Under the pieces are notes generated by a model, which worked only from the letters and a program-made list of their open reading frames with translations, was not told the DNA's origin and made no database searches. A stretch of 49,525 nt of DNA from Gracilariopsis chorda (Eukaryota > Rhodophyta > Florideophyceae > Gracilariales > Gracilariaceae). Location of the stretch: the NCBI GenBank assembly GCA_003194525.1, contig NBIV01000379.1, forward strand, positions 1 to 49,525, written 5' to 3'. A program made the translations under genes and the position numbers. Positions 30,411 to 41,216 of the stretch are shown here, piece by piece; position 1 is the first letter of the stretch; each line of letters starts with the position of its first letter.

Positions 30411-32283
30411 GTGTCGAGCGACAGGCCTGGTTGTGCACGACAGGAATGAGTTCCTGTCGTGCATGGCCAAGCCTGTCGCTCGACACAATACCCCCCCAAA
30501 ATAAACTCCAAACAAGGGGCCGACGGCGCTAGGCGCAGGCACACACGTGTCGGGGAACGTGCAACTCCTACACGTATGTGCATGAGCCACGCCCCATGCG
30601 CATCAACATAAATAATTTTTCAAATATTTCCGCCAGCCGGGTGTGTCGAGCGACAGGCATGGCTGTGCACGACAGGAACTCATTCCTGTCGTGCACAACC
30701 GGGCCTCTCGCTCGACACACCCCCCACATTAATTAAAGCAAAAATAAAGGCGCGGGCAACGGCGCTTGACACAAACCCACACGTGTCAGTTTGCGTACAA
30801 CTCTGACACGTATCTATATGCCCCATGATGCATGCGCTGTCCATGAAAGAATTATTCCAATTTTTTGGGCCGCCAAGTGTGTCGAGCGACAAGCCCGGTC
30901 GTGCACGACAGGAATGAGTTCCTGTCGTGCACAACAGGGCTTGTCGCTCGACATACCCTCCCTCAAAAAATTATGTGAAAACAAGGGCACAGCCGACACA
31001 GCTTGGCGCAGGCACCCACGTGTGAGAGGACGGACACCACTGACACGTATTTGCAACGGCCATGCCCCTTGCACACTCCTTCAAAAAATATTTTCAATTT
31101 TTTTGGCCGCCAGCTGTGTCGAGCGACACGCCCGGTCGTGCACAACAGGAATGAGTTTCTGTCGTGCACAGCCATGCCTGTCGCTCGACACAACCCCCCC
31201 CATAATTAATGCAAAAATAAAGGCGCGGGCGACGGCGCTTGCCACAAACCCACACGTGTTGGGTTACGTACACCTTTGACACGTATCTATATGTGCCATT
31301 ATGCATGCGCTGTCCATGAAAAAATTAATTCAATTTTTTGGGCCGCCAAGTGTGTCGAGCGACACGCCCGGTCGTGCACGACAGGAATGAGTTCCTGTCG
31401 TGCACAACCGGGCCTGTCGCTCGACACACCCTCCCTCAAAAAATTATGTGAAAACAAGGGCATGGCCAACACCGCTTGGCGCAGGCACCCACGTGTGATA
31501 GTACTGACACCACTGACACGTATTTGCAACGCCATGCCCCTTCCACACTCTTTCAAAAAAAAATTTCAATTTTTTTGGCCGCCAGCTGTGTCGAGCGACA
31601 CGCACGGTCATGCACGACAGGAATGAGTTCCTGTCGTACACGGCTGGGCCTGTCGCTCGACAGAACCTCCCCATAAGTAATGCAAAAATTAAGGCGCGGG
31701 CGACGGCGCTTCACACAAACCCACACCTGCTACTCTACGTACACCACACACACGTATATTCGCATTACCTCAAATACTATTTCTTTTTTTAGGCCGCCAG
31801 CTGTGTCGAGCGACACACCAAGTCGTGCAGGACAGGAATGAGTTCCTGTCGTGCAGGACTGGGCGTGTCGCTCGACACATCCCCCCCCCCCCCCCCCCCC
31901 CCCCCCGGAAATGAATGCAAATATGAAGGCGCGGGCAAGAGCACTTGGCACAGTCCCACGCGTATCACTTTACATACAACAATGATACGTATGTACATGC
32001 GCCACGCCTTTTGCACACTGCTCTCATTTCATTGATATGTTTTGGGATCCGATTTGTGTGCAGCGACACAGCCTCTCGTGCACGACAGGAATTCGTTCCT
32101 GCCAAGCACGCACGGGGCTGTCGCTCGACACAACCCGTGCTATCCATGTTCTAAAATATAGTATAAAATTGGGAGAGTTTCGAGGTTTTAAAACGTACAT
32201 GGCGTATAGTATTTCTATTACAGCGGTCGTGCACGGCAGAAACTGGTTCCTGTCCGCCGAGTACCGAGCTGTCGCTCGACACT
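30411..32283. repeat. higher-order tandem array of eight 76-bp palindromes
   Basis: Imperfect palindromes of ~76 bp lie at 30411-30486, 30643-30718, 30879-30954, 31116-31191, 31352-31427, 31588-31663, 31803-31878 and 32056-32131, with a half-site at 32227-32283. Spacing is 232, 236, 237, 236, 236, 215 and 253 bp. Each arm starts GTGTCGAGCGACA and the centre is GTGCACGACAGGAAtgagTTCCTGTCGTGCAC, so TGTCG or its complement occurs about six times per palindrome. The second palindrome has its centre inverted (ACTCATT). Spacers carry a second inverted repeat (ACGTGTCAG...CTGACACGT). Two spacer types alternate (units 2, 4, 6 versus 3, 5), making ~472-bp dimers. No coding potential is believed here. 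Confidence 0.95.
31881..31906. repeat. 26-base poly-C run
   Basis: An uninterrupted run of 26 C residues directly after the seventh palindrome, at the position where other units have 5-9 C residues. Length may be unreliable in an assembly. Confidence 0.9.
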
Positions 32284-32347
32284 ACAAAGCAACCCCTTAC
32301 GCCAACACCCGTTCGTTTTGAATCACCTGCATTTCAAGGTGTACCCT

Positions 32348-32353
32348 TTTATA
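32348..32353 (+). promoter_or_regulatory. possible TATA box of the methyltransferase-SET gene
   Basis: TTTATA within CCCTTTTATACCAGC, 81 bp before the ATG at 32434 and just downstream of the palindrome half-site. Position is suitable for a short leader. No other evidence. Confidence 0.3.
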
Positions 32354-32433
32354 CCAGCTTTAGTCTCATCTCCGACAAGAACGACGCATTCTCTACTACC
32401 TCCTCCGTCGGTTCGATCTAAAAACCCGTCAAC

Positions 32434-35400
32434 ATGCCACAATATGCAAGCACAGTGTCCGCATTTTTGGAATTACGTGACAACTATGCCGCTGAACGTA
32501 CACCGGAAGACCAACCAAGGGACGTGAAATACAAGACCATTGCCGAGTTGGCTATAGCAACACGTGGTTCGTCACCGTCTGCCATGGAGTTATGCAAACA
32601 GGCAATTGGTTCCTCCGATATGTCAACTTTTGGAGACGTGGAGGTACTAAATGCCTTAACTAACACGCACTCGCCCAAGCACAACGCTTTGCAACAGGCC
32701 TTTCAAATCGCACGGTCCCTAGATCAGATGGATAATGAAGAGGATCGTCCTGTCAAGGACTACTACCGCTTATGCCAGGCGCGAAGGTTTCCCTTCACTA
32801 TACGGTATTTACTTGCCAATATCGTTAGGTCTTGTGTGGATGGAATGAGCCTCAGAAGAAAAGGGAGGGACGAAGTCACTACCGAAAGAGCGACACGCTT
32901 TCAGGTTCTTCTATATCTGAGCATGTTCGTTCTGTTAACTCAACGAATGAAGGCTCTCTCAAAGAAGCGAAAACGCTCTGGTTCCACCGACGACCTAACA
33001 CAACCTCAGGCAATCCCTTTAAAGAATTTCGGGGATCAGAACTGCAATGGAATTGCATATGGCGTGCAACAGGTTGTTCGTTCTTGGGACAACTTCGCCA
33101 CATATCCTGGTTTCCACAACACCGAATCGATGCTAAGCGCGTATCTATCCTGTGACAGTTCATCTTTACTCTTCAAACCTCTAAAGACTCGCATTGAAGG
33201 GTTCGTACCGCTCAGACAGTCCTTCTCTCTTATCGGAGATATAACCCCCAGAACGACATCATCGGGGGTTGATAGCCACGCCTACGCACTTCCGCAACAT
33301 GTTGACGAGGGACTTAGAGCTCTGGCAGAAGAATTCCTCAATGACATTGTCACGGTCATCTCTCACCCATGCCTGTACGAAAAGGGAGTTGAACAATGGT
33401 TACTACTATTGGAGTTCCTCCCAGACGTGAAGCGGGCCCAACTGGACCCACGGCATACCCGACATCGTTCGTATCCACAACGATTCGACCGGCTAAGTGA
33501 GAATCTTTGGGCTCCAATCCGAACAGCTAACGCCCAGGTACCTCCTACCTCTAGTGGTGAAGGACAAACCTCAACTGTTCGCACGTTGGAAGTCATTGAC
33601 TTGGTCACCAGTCCCAACGATGAACTGGAGCCAGACACGCCTCCTGAGCAATCTCTGAGACCACAAGACGCAGACAGCGAGGCTGCTCCAAACGTTCAGC
33701 CAACGACTTACCTCCCTTACGAGGTGGAAGGTACTGGTGTATTTCTGCCAGACGAAGACGTCAGTGGTACGGTTTGGAAGGCAATAGAGATAGTGGAGCG
33801 GGAGATGATGAAACACTATGTCATGTACTCTACTCCCTACGACGAACTCCCTCCAGTCCACAATACTCTCCGCTCCACAGATTCCGTCCCATATGAAGAT
33901 GCCCAGTTCGCTTTGCTGGATGCTCCAACGCTCCTTCGCGCTGCGGCAGACAGAAGGAACAGTGAGTACGACGCCTCAACCGTGGCTGAAATAAAGGGCG
34001 TTGTGAGTAATGTCGCTTCTCCGTGAAGGAGGCCATTTCGTTCTATTCCGTTCCGTTGAACTGTTCCTCAGTTGGCGGAAAATGTTCCGAAACGCAACTT
34101 TGAAGGATGAGGACGGTAACGATGAACCGGTTTTTAAGGTGGATGCTTGCCCACTTCACTTCATCCGAGGGTCAGGTATATCATAGCCGCACCTGGAAGA
34201 GCATCTGGAGAACTACTGACAATTGTGGAATACGCCGTTCACGGGGTAAAGGTTGTTGCTTCCCGGGAACAGGAACAATCTCAGGTGAACTAAATGAACT
34301 TCAACCACGTATCCTCCACGGTTGCTGGTTATAAAAACGTTATAGATAACGTACCGACCTTGGATGTCAATGAGACTCTCATGTGGTCTAAATTGAACCC
34401 GAGTGACCAATTGATGCGTGAAAGGGTTCGCGCTGAACAGAAACCAATTCGTCTTGCGAGGGAACTTATAGCGCGGTTCTCCAACCCGGGTGACACGGTT
34501 GTAGACCTCTTTGCCGGTACTTTCTCTACCGCCCTCGCCTGTATGTCTTTCAAGCGTGGTGAGGGTCGTAAATTTGTTGGGTGCCAAAAAGATCCGGCAT
34601 GTTTCTACCACGCAAAGCATGCTGCCATCAAATTCTTCTCACGGCTCATTGCTGAAGACATGGCAAACGTCACGGTAACTCAAGGGGTTTTGGACGCTGC
34701 TCGATTAGTAAGCAATTACTTCCAGACCTATATTCGCCCTTCAAAAGTTTGGACACCACCCAAACACTTTCCACATTACCAGAGATTCCCACAACATATT
34801 ATGTTTCATTGCGCATCCAAATGGAACGACAACCTGTTTGCTTGCAAATATATCAACACGGAATTGTCTCAATGGCCAGCACAGTATCAGGGCGCTTTAA
34901 ACCTCATGGATGCAATGGACTTACGTGCTGTGGAAGCTACATCCTCTTGTCTGGTCATCGCAAAGTCTACTATAAACCATCCTAATGCAGGCATTGGGGT
35001 GTTCGCCGGAACAACTTTCACGCGAGGGGAGATAGTTTGTTATTTCTACGGTACACTTGTCTACCACGACCTTTCTCAACGCCAGGAGATCCGCAAGACA
35101 TATGGAGAGGGGCCCCTGGGTGTAACCGCTTCACAGTTTCGCTCGTATGCCATGGAGGTTGATGTCTCTATCCCGGATTTTGCCGCCTTGGTTGGTCTCA
35201 ACCGGGACACGAGCGAACTTCAATCTTTATTTCGCCGGCCCCTTTCTGTATTGGTGGCTACATCAATGACCCAAGGTACATTGAGGGCGATCTGGACATC
35301 CAAGCTGTCCACGACAAGTATAAAAAGAAAAGAACGGAGAATGTAACCTTGGATAAGCACAAATTGGCCTCCATTCGAAACAGGAAGCAGCTCGAAGATT

Positions 35401-35534
35401 ACACCATAATAACGATTCGTGCAACTCGCCGGATTGAGCGTGGGGAAGAGTTGTTTTTATCTTATGGTGTAGAGTACTGTTGGAAATCAAACCTCCTCGA
35501 CAGCAGAACCAGCAACACCTCCAATGCTTCGTAG
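32434..35534 (+). CDS. beta-class DNA methyltransferase fused to a SET domain, several frame breaks
   Basis: Frame 1 (ATG 32434, 530 codons): ~450 unrecognised residues, then STPY (466-469) in the place of the catalytic D/S-PP-Y motif IV. Frame 2 (34010-34186): EGGHFVLFRSVELFLSW, typical of the strand after motif IV. Frame 3 (34294-35346): EQKPIRLARELIARF (motif X-like), then VVDLFAGT (AdoMet motif I, residues ~71-78) and KFVGCQKDP. This IV-X-I order is that of the N6-adenine/N4-cytosine beta class. From ~residue 225, GIGVFAGTTFTRGEIVCYF starts a SET domain, which ends in another frame (35255-35534) with GGYINDP and RIERGEELFLSYG. Breaks: near 34015, near 34170 (a G3 run), an in-frame TAA at 34291, and C4 at 35239-35242. 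The last is repaired by one base; the stop is not, so decay or an intron remains possible. SET domains methylate lysines. The fusion suggests joint DNA and histone marking. Confidence 0.7.
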
Positions 35535-35893
35535 TCCAGTAAACACCAAACTCCAGTTACCCCTCATACTCCTCTGCTCCACTGTATGGGTACCGCACAC
35601 CTGCTAAAACCTGGTCACAATATGCATTAAGTAATTAGCTTTCCCTAAGATCTTAGCCACGTCTTCAGTTCGTTCATTACAGATGTTAAAGCACCCCTCA
35701 TACAAATGCGCAATTGCACTATAATAAGCAAACACGTTACCGTGTTAAACTGTTGCACATCCCCAATACGATCTGCCCAGTATATCTTGATCGTTCACAC
35801 TCCCCCTCCTCTTACCCATCCGTATACCTCAGTGAGAGCATTGTGAAACCCACTTCGACTATACCCTATAAACTCCTCCCCACCCTCATCGTA
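35535..35893. other. intergenic stretch
   Basis: Promoter-side region of the zinc-finger gene. CTATAAAC (TATAAA at 35867-35872) lies 22 bp before the ATG, rather close for a TATA box. The frame of the downstream gene stays open 60 codons upstream to 35714 but has no ATG there. Confidence 0.4.
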
Positions 35894-38108
35894 ATGGCAA
35901 ACGCAACGCTTAATATGGCTATCCTCTCGTCTCCTGCAACTCCACAGAGTCTGCCTGTCAACTTTAACACCGTAACACTAGGCGTACATGACGTTTTGCA
36001 CGTTATGGTTTGCGTGGACTGCCAACTGGCGTTCCGTTCAAAGCGCTCGATGCAATTCCATCTCAGACATGAACCGCATTACATGGAACTTCTTGAAGCC
36101 CAAAAGGCAACAAATGAGCTGCATATGGTGTGTGAAAACACTCGTTTATTGGGAACCCACCCCCTTTTTAACCGTTACGATGTTCAAAACCGAAATGCTC
36201 TACAGGACGTACTACCCCCTCTGTTTGGCCTTCGAACCGAACTAGGTCTCCGATGCCCTGAATGTGGATTTGCCTGGGTGGATACGGCCACCCTCCAAAA
36301 ACATATATCAGAATCCCACAATACGGATATAAGCTTTGCGCGTAATGCTGTCCAGAAAGAACTCGACCGGGGAAGATTGCGCGTTCACAGCGTTTTCCGT
36401 GGAACTCATAAACGGTCTTTTGCGGTTACAAATGACAACCCAGTGGGCTCTGTTTTACATCGACGGATTCTTATGCTGAAAAGCACACGGAAGCCTACCT
36501 CCCACTCAACACCCTCGCAGACCGACCACACAAGTATCGCCCGTGATACCCTCCCACAAATCGCAAATAAAACGCAGCCAGTGTTTGTTGAGAACCGCAA
36601 ATCTCTTCCGGATCGTCCTCTTGTGACGTCGAGGACCCTCCCCGGTACCAAGCTTGATACAGTTAACTTAGTATCGAAAACACAAAACGCACCGTATACG
36701 GGTGCGTACACGCAGCATATGGAGACGTTTATTAGGGATTTGCGCCCAAGCCGTTCGAAGACTCTAATTGGAAGCAATATCGCCGATGAGAAATGTCGTA
36801 ATTACTTCATCCAGAGCACGAAGTTGGACTTGGCCCTTGAAAGCCTTCGCATATCAATGGAAGACGCAGTATTTCTTTCGGGCGCGAAGTTGGTTGAAGC
36901 CCGGGGCAATAACCCAGATTTCTCAAAGCTTTCCGCAAACATCGTTCAGTACATGCAACGAACACCGTCCATAATGTCCACCTTACCCCCTTTTTTTCTG
37001 CATAGTTTGAACCAACGAACAAACTTTGCTTTCAAAACCGTGCGCCTCGATACGTTACAGAGGTACGCTCTAGACGTTGCAAGGTTGCTGTTCTTTGTCG
37101 CAAACGCTAATACCCGCTCCCATGACTTGGTGCCAAAATCGGTCGCCAAAATGACTGTGGAAGTCATCACAATTCCCAATATGATGAAGAATCTGCATGC
37201 GTCCCTAAAAGCATGTTTGTTACAGAGTCTTCAACCGTACACGCCAACGAGCAGGTTGTTAGTCCGTAATTTTGTTGCTTGTGCCTCGGTTCTCAAATTT
37301 ACGGATTGCGAACTGGACAAGCCTATTTACAAATACGCCGCCGCTGAAGCCATCACTCACTTGCTTGCGGCTTTGCAATACGCTGTCGCAGCATCTGCCA
37401 TCCATGAACTACACACACTCGGACAGTCTGGTGTACAAAATACGGAAACGAACGTTTCTGAGATGGCGAGCCTGACAACGTCTCTAGATATGCAGGCAAA
37501 TACCGCATTTTCTTTCATAAGAAACACTCTGAATGTTGCTATGAGCATTGCGAGAAAAGAAAGCCTAAATGTGTCATTTTTACCATGTACAATCCACACC
37601 AACTGCGGAATTGTTAAGGATGTGCATCTAAGCTTGTCGCAGGTGGGTAATCTCGTGCAGGAGTTAAACACGGAAATAGAATCTGTTATTTCGAATGATC
37701 TGCTCGATTGGTTTCCCTTCCCCCCTTGTTCAGCACACACTTGACATCGTTGAAAGATTCACCTTCAAACAGAGCCCCGGGATTTTCTTTCCTTATACAC
37801 CCCCAAAACACAAGCTTCATCCAACAAAACATGGAATATGTACTACAATGTCTTAGGAAGGGCTCTGCCTCCGGCTCCCACGTTCCATGCTTCCTCCTAG
37901 ATGACCCAACTAAACGGCCTTGGATACGATTCGGCTTGGCCAGGACTTCCTGCTTAGAAATGGTATATTACGTTGGTTGACGTACGCCCAAAAGATTCAT
38001 GAACGACTGCTGGTGGCGCTGCATCTGGCTTCTGGCTCTCCAGCGAGAGGAACAGAAATTGAATCCTACCGCTTGCATAACGATGACACCCATCTCCGTT
38101 CTCTTATT
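35894..38108 (+). CDS. OrsD-like two-zinc-finger protein (TLH/RecQ-associated type), interrupted by Ty3 insertion
   Basis: Start chosen at the ATG at 35894 (MANATLN). Two Cys2-His2 fingers open the protein: CVDCQLAFRSKRSMQFHLRHEPH and, ~85 residues on, CPECGFAWVDTATLQKHISESH. This pair matches the DUF3505/OrsD arrangement found in fungi at the front of large telomere-linked RecQ-type helicases and related selfish proteins. The long middle is helical. After a stop at 37744 the protein continues in two further frames (37708-37980, 37920-38108) to LVALHLASGSPARGTEIES, the GxPARGTE motif that normally precedes the helicase part. Both shifts are repaired by one base (C6 at 37723-37728; near 37930). 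The reading frame then runs into the 5' LTR at 38109. Any helicase domain would lie beyond the window. Confidence 0.7.
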
Positions 38109-39022
38109 TGTAGTGCAATACATTCCCGCGTACGGGCGATGGTGAAACTCATATCTGAGGTGTACTCGGGGCGAGCGATGAAGCGGGATGCATGAATTTT
38201 AGCCCCCGTTTACCGGGCTAATTAGCGGTCGGGTTACCCAGGGTGGTTATGGGAACGTTCATATTTTGTGGTACTTGCCTGGCAAGGGTGGTGGACACGT
38301 GGCTACAGCCCCGGCCAGGAGGCCCAAAACGGCTACTTATTTTAGTATAGTTTAGGGGTTAATTTTACTTAGGCTAGTGCACTACCTACTGTACTGCACT
38401 GAGCTAGTACTTGAGCGTCGGCCGCACGGCGGCGAGCTCACCAAGAAAAGTAACAAGAGTTCGGCTCTGACTCTATTCGCCATGCGAAGTGTCTAACTCC
38501 TCGCGGAGGTACACCGCTTGCCCGATAGTTTCACCCGACTCGCACCACCGAGGAGACCGTGCTCGTCGTACCCAGTGGGTTGTGACCACTCGTGGTATTC
38601 GTTGTTGTCGTGTGACCGCCCGTACAGGCCCTATCTCCGCCCCAGTTTTGGGTATTGATATTACCGACGTGTGTCGTGAGACCGTGAGACCATCCCTTCC
38701 CCTCATATCCCCTAACCGCCGCGCGGTGCGTGTTCGTGTGTGTGTATCGGCACCCCCCCTCCGGGGTCTGTTCCCGCTTTCCGCACGCCCCCGTCGGGTG
38801 GTCCCTTTCCCTCTTTTGTTCCACTGTTCGCAGGCTACTTCCGGACCAGCCGTGGTTCCGACCGGTTCTAACCCCTAAACCTCCGAGGTACATCCAGGCT
38901 CCCGACGGAGTTACGCCCGTCATACGGGACACGGAGGGCTCTACCCAGCTGGGCCTACCTCTCCAAGAGAGCAAGGCTTCGAGCTGCCTTGGGTGCCTTT
39001 CCCACACCGGGATTGCACCACA
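38109..39022 (+). repeat. 5' LTR, 914 bp
   Basis: Begins TGTAGTGCAAT and ends ATTGCACCACA, an 11-bp terminal inverted repeat with one mismatch, which fixes both borders. It contains no credible gene. Transcription signals were not identified with confidence. Confidence 0.9.
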
Positions 39023-39024
39023 AG

Positions 39025-39043
39025 TGGTCTCCCGACCTAGAAC
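39025..39043 (+). other. primer-binding site
   Basis: TGGTCTCCCGACCTAGAAC starts two bases after the LTR, as expected for pairing with a tRNA 3' end (...GTCGGGAGACCA). The tRNA species was not recognised. Confidence 0.6.
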
Positions 39044-39171
39044 GGGTTTGGCTTTCAATCCGGCCTGTCGGAAGTCCGCTTCCCCTTTTCCCTTTTATCC
39101 CTTTTTGCTCATTCGTTGAGATTCCCAAGCCGTGGGACTGGTGAAGTAAGCCGTGGACGGCTATCTGCAGT

Positions 39172-41214
39172 ATGCTACCCACAGCTCCGAGTTCCCCCAG
39201 GAATGGTCCGCAACGGAACGCCGCAGCGGCGAGATCACGAAGGTCCGTTCCGGAACAACTACTTACCAATGCCGTCGGTCTGGAATCCCAAGGAATCCCA
39301 TCGGCAACCTCGGTGCCTCGAGCCGTGAGAGCTGTGGCCACTACGCCACCTCCGGTGGTCGAAACGCCGTCGGCTGTCCCCCCGAGACCCGGGTCGCCTA
39401 AGTACCATCTCCTCGAGTCGAGAATCGACATTGCCAATGTGGCCCACGCCTCCCTCTCGCAGCAAGTTACCGAGTTGGAACGGCGATGGAGTGACTCCCT
39501 GGCTCGGGATTATTCGGGAGATATTCGTCTCCTGAGAGCTGATGTGAATTCCATTCTGGAGTGTCTGGGTACTTCGGCTGCCTTCGTAGAAGGATATCGG
39601 GAGTTCGTGGAGGAAGTTAAAACCCATATGATGCGGGTAACCGGACGTATGGACACGCTGGAAGCGTTGCTCAGAGAAGACCTGAACGCTCCGAGACAGG
39701 AGGAAGTGAAGGTCATCTCAACCCAACACCGCTCCAGTCACCTCCCCCGTCACCCTGGAAAGAGAGTTCATCGTTATGAAGTTTCGCCAAGTTCCGACTC
39801 GGAAACAAGTTCGAGTAGCTCGTCTTCGAGATCATCGCGTGAAGGGAGAGGCCGCCGTCGCGGAGAAGAACCTAGTTCGAGGGCTACCTACACCTCCCAT
39901 GGAGCAATCCGTGCGCGGGAGAAAGGTCGCCGTCATTTCGGCTTGAAGGAATTGAAACCGACGAATCCCCTTTACAGGAAGCTGTTGTCCTATCGTTATT
40001 ACCGATTGGAAGACTCTTCGGGCACTCGAAGTTCGAGAGACACCGGTCGGGTGAAGGATCTCATACGTCGTATGAATGTGACGATGCTTAAGCAGAAGTT
40101 CTCCGGTGAAGATCCGATCCTCGTGTTGGATTTTCTGGCCCGCTTTGTGCAGGAAGCAGACGTACTCGAAATGAGTGAGGCGCAGGCATACGTTGCGTTG
40201 CCCTACTTTCTTTCAGGAATGGCTGAAGATCAGTACAACTCGGTCAGGGGTTCGTCCAGGGCCTCAGAAGGAGGTGTTACGTGCTGGCCCGAGGCTGTAC
40301 ACTACCTGCTCAGGTCGTACGCGACGGGAACTGCAATCAGTCAAGCCATCGTGGCGGTTCGCGATACGAAACAGAAGCCTGGTGAAACGGAAACGTCGTA
40401 TTCAACTCGCTTGAATAAAGCGTTTCATCGTTGTGGAAATGTGTTTACCGCTTTTGAGCGTTGCTCCATGCTGGTGGATGGTTTAGATCCTGGTATCAGG
40501 GCACTGGTGTCCCGCTACAGGGAAGAGAAGCGCAAGGCGACGTATCTGGAACTGGTCCAGTACGCGCAGGCTGAGGGTGACACCCTCAGAGCGAGAGACC
40601 CGAGGCGTCGGTCGTCGAAGGCTCTCTTCGTCGAGAACGAGGCTTCCTCGGCATCTCTCCCTAACCCGGGACCACCTTCCGGATTTGCGGATAACATCCA
40701 GTATCTTGGCAGTCTTGAACAGTCGTTGGAAACCTCGGAACTGCCGTCCACGGTTACACCCCCCGTGGTAGATCCGGCCTTTTACGCAAACCCCGGTCGG
40801 GTTCCCCCAGCCCCGCTAGCCTACGCGTCGAGCGCCACAAGACACTCCCGCCCGGGATGGTCCAACCCGAAGCAACTAGCATTCCAACCACAACACCCTC
40901 AGCACCGCGGAATGATGTCCCACGCCACCGGAACACGTTCAGCCCCGCTGATTTGCTACATTTGTTACCTTGAAGGTCATACTGCGTCGCAGTGTACCCT
41001 CCCCATTCGCGAGATGTGGAAGATCGTGGGAAATTATGAGAATCTCCCACCGGAGCATAAGGCTCGTGTCCCGAGTAATTCGTATGAAGACGCAAAGGCT
41101 GCGGTCCACAATGCTCAAGCTCGAGAAGCCGCGAAAACCGCGAACGGTAACAACCCTAACCTTTCGGAACGGGCTCAGCCGCACGCAGCGGTCGATTCGG
41201 TCCCGAAAAACTAA
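39172..41214 (+). CDS. gag: Gag polyprotein of Ty3/gypsy element
   Basis: The ATG at 39172 opens 680 intact codons. Residues 1-75 are Pro/Ser-rich. 80-190 is helical (coiled-coil look). 205-235 is a Ser/Arg-rich stretch (SSSDSETSSSSSSSRSS in part). The region ~290-470 (FSGEDPILVLDFLARFVQEA, then VALPYFLSGMAEDQY) fits the retrotransposon Gag capsid domain. A CCHC zinc knuckle, CYICYLEGHTASQC, lies at ~595-608. It packages element RNA into particles in the cytoplasm. The stop TAA (41212-41214) follows CCGAAAAAC. Pol lies in the minus-one frame and overlaps the gag end, so a minus-one shift on the A5 run is the probable route to Gag-Pol. Confidence 0.9.
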   Translation: MLPTAPSSPRNGPQRNAAAARSRRSVPEQLLTNAVGLESQGIPSATSVPRAVRAVATTPPPVVETPSAVPPRPGSPKYHLLESRIDIANVAHASLSQQVTELERRWSDSLARDYSGDIRLLRADVNSILECLGTSAAFVEGYREFVEEVKTHMMRVTGRMDTLEALLREDLNAPRQEEVKVISTQHRSSHLPRHPGKRVHRYEVSPSSDSETSSSSSSSRSSREGRGRRRGEEPSSRATYTSHGAIRAREKGRRHFGLKELKPTNPLYRKLLSYRYYRLEDSSGTRSSRDTGRVKDLIRRMNVTMLKQKFSGEDPILVLDFLARFVQEADVLEMSEAQAYVALPYFLSGMAEDQYNSVRGSSRASEGGVTCWPEAVHYLLRSYATGTAISQAIVAVRDTKQKPGETETSYSTRLNKAFHRCGNVFTAFERCSMLVDGLDPGIRALVSRYREEKRKATYLELVQYAQAEGDTLRARDPRRRSSKALFVENEASSASLPNPGPPSGFADNIQYLGSLEQSLETSELPSTVTPPVVDPAFYANPGRVPPAPLAYASSATRHSRPGWSNPKQLAFQPQHPQHRGMMSHATGTRSAPLICYICYLEGHTASQCTLPIREMWKIVGNYENLPPEHKARVPSNSYEDAKAAVHNAQAREAAKTANGNNPNLSERAQPHAAVDSVPKN

Positions 41215-41216
41215 TC

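Noticed and set aside
30299..32035. Many 60-160-codon ORFs in both strands across the palindrome array
   Set aside because: They arise because the repeated palindrome lacks stops in several frames. The same peptide words recur in each unit on both strands.
34000..34030. Tiny 26-nt GTGAGT...AAG intron to explain the frame change in the methyltransferase gene
   Set aside because: Far below workable intron length, and the resulting frame soon meets a stop. A base-level shift fits better.
38489..39119. ORFs of 129-175 codons in the LTR
   Set aside because: Low-complexity frames in GC-rich LTR sequence, with overlapping frames on both strands. No LTR gene is expected.
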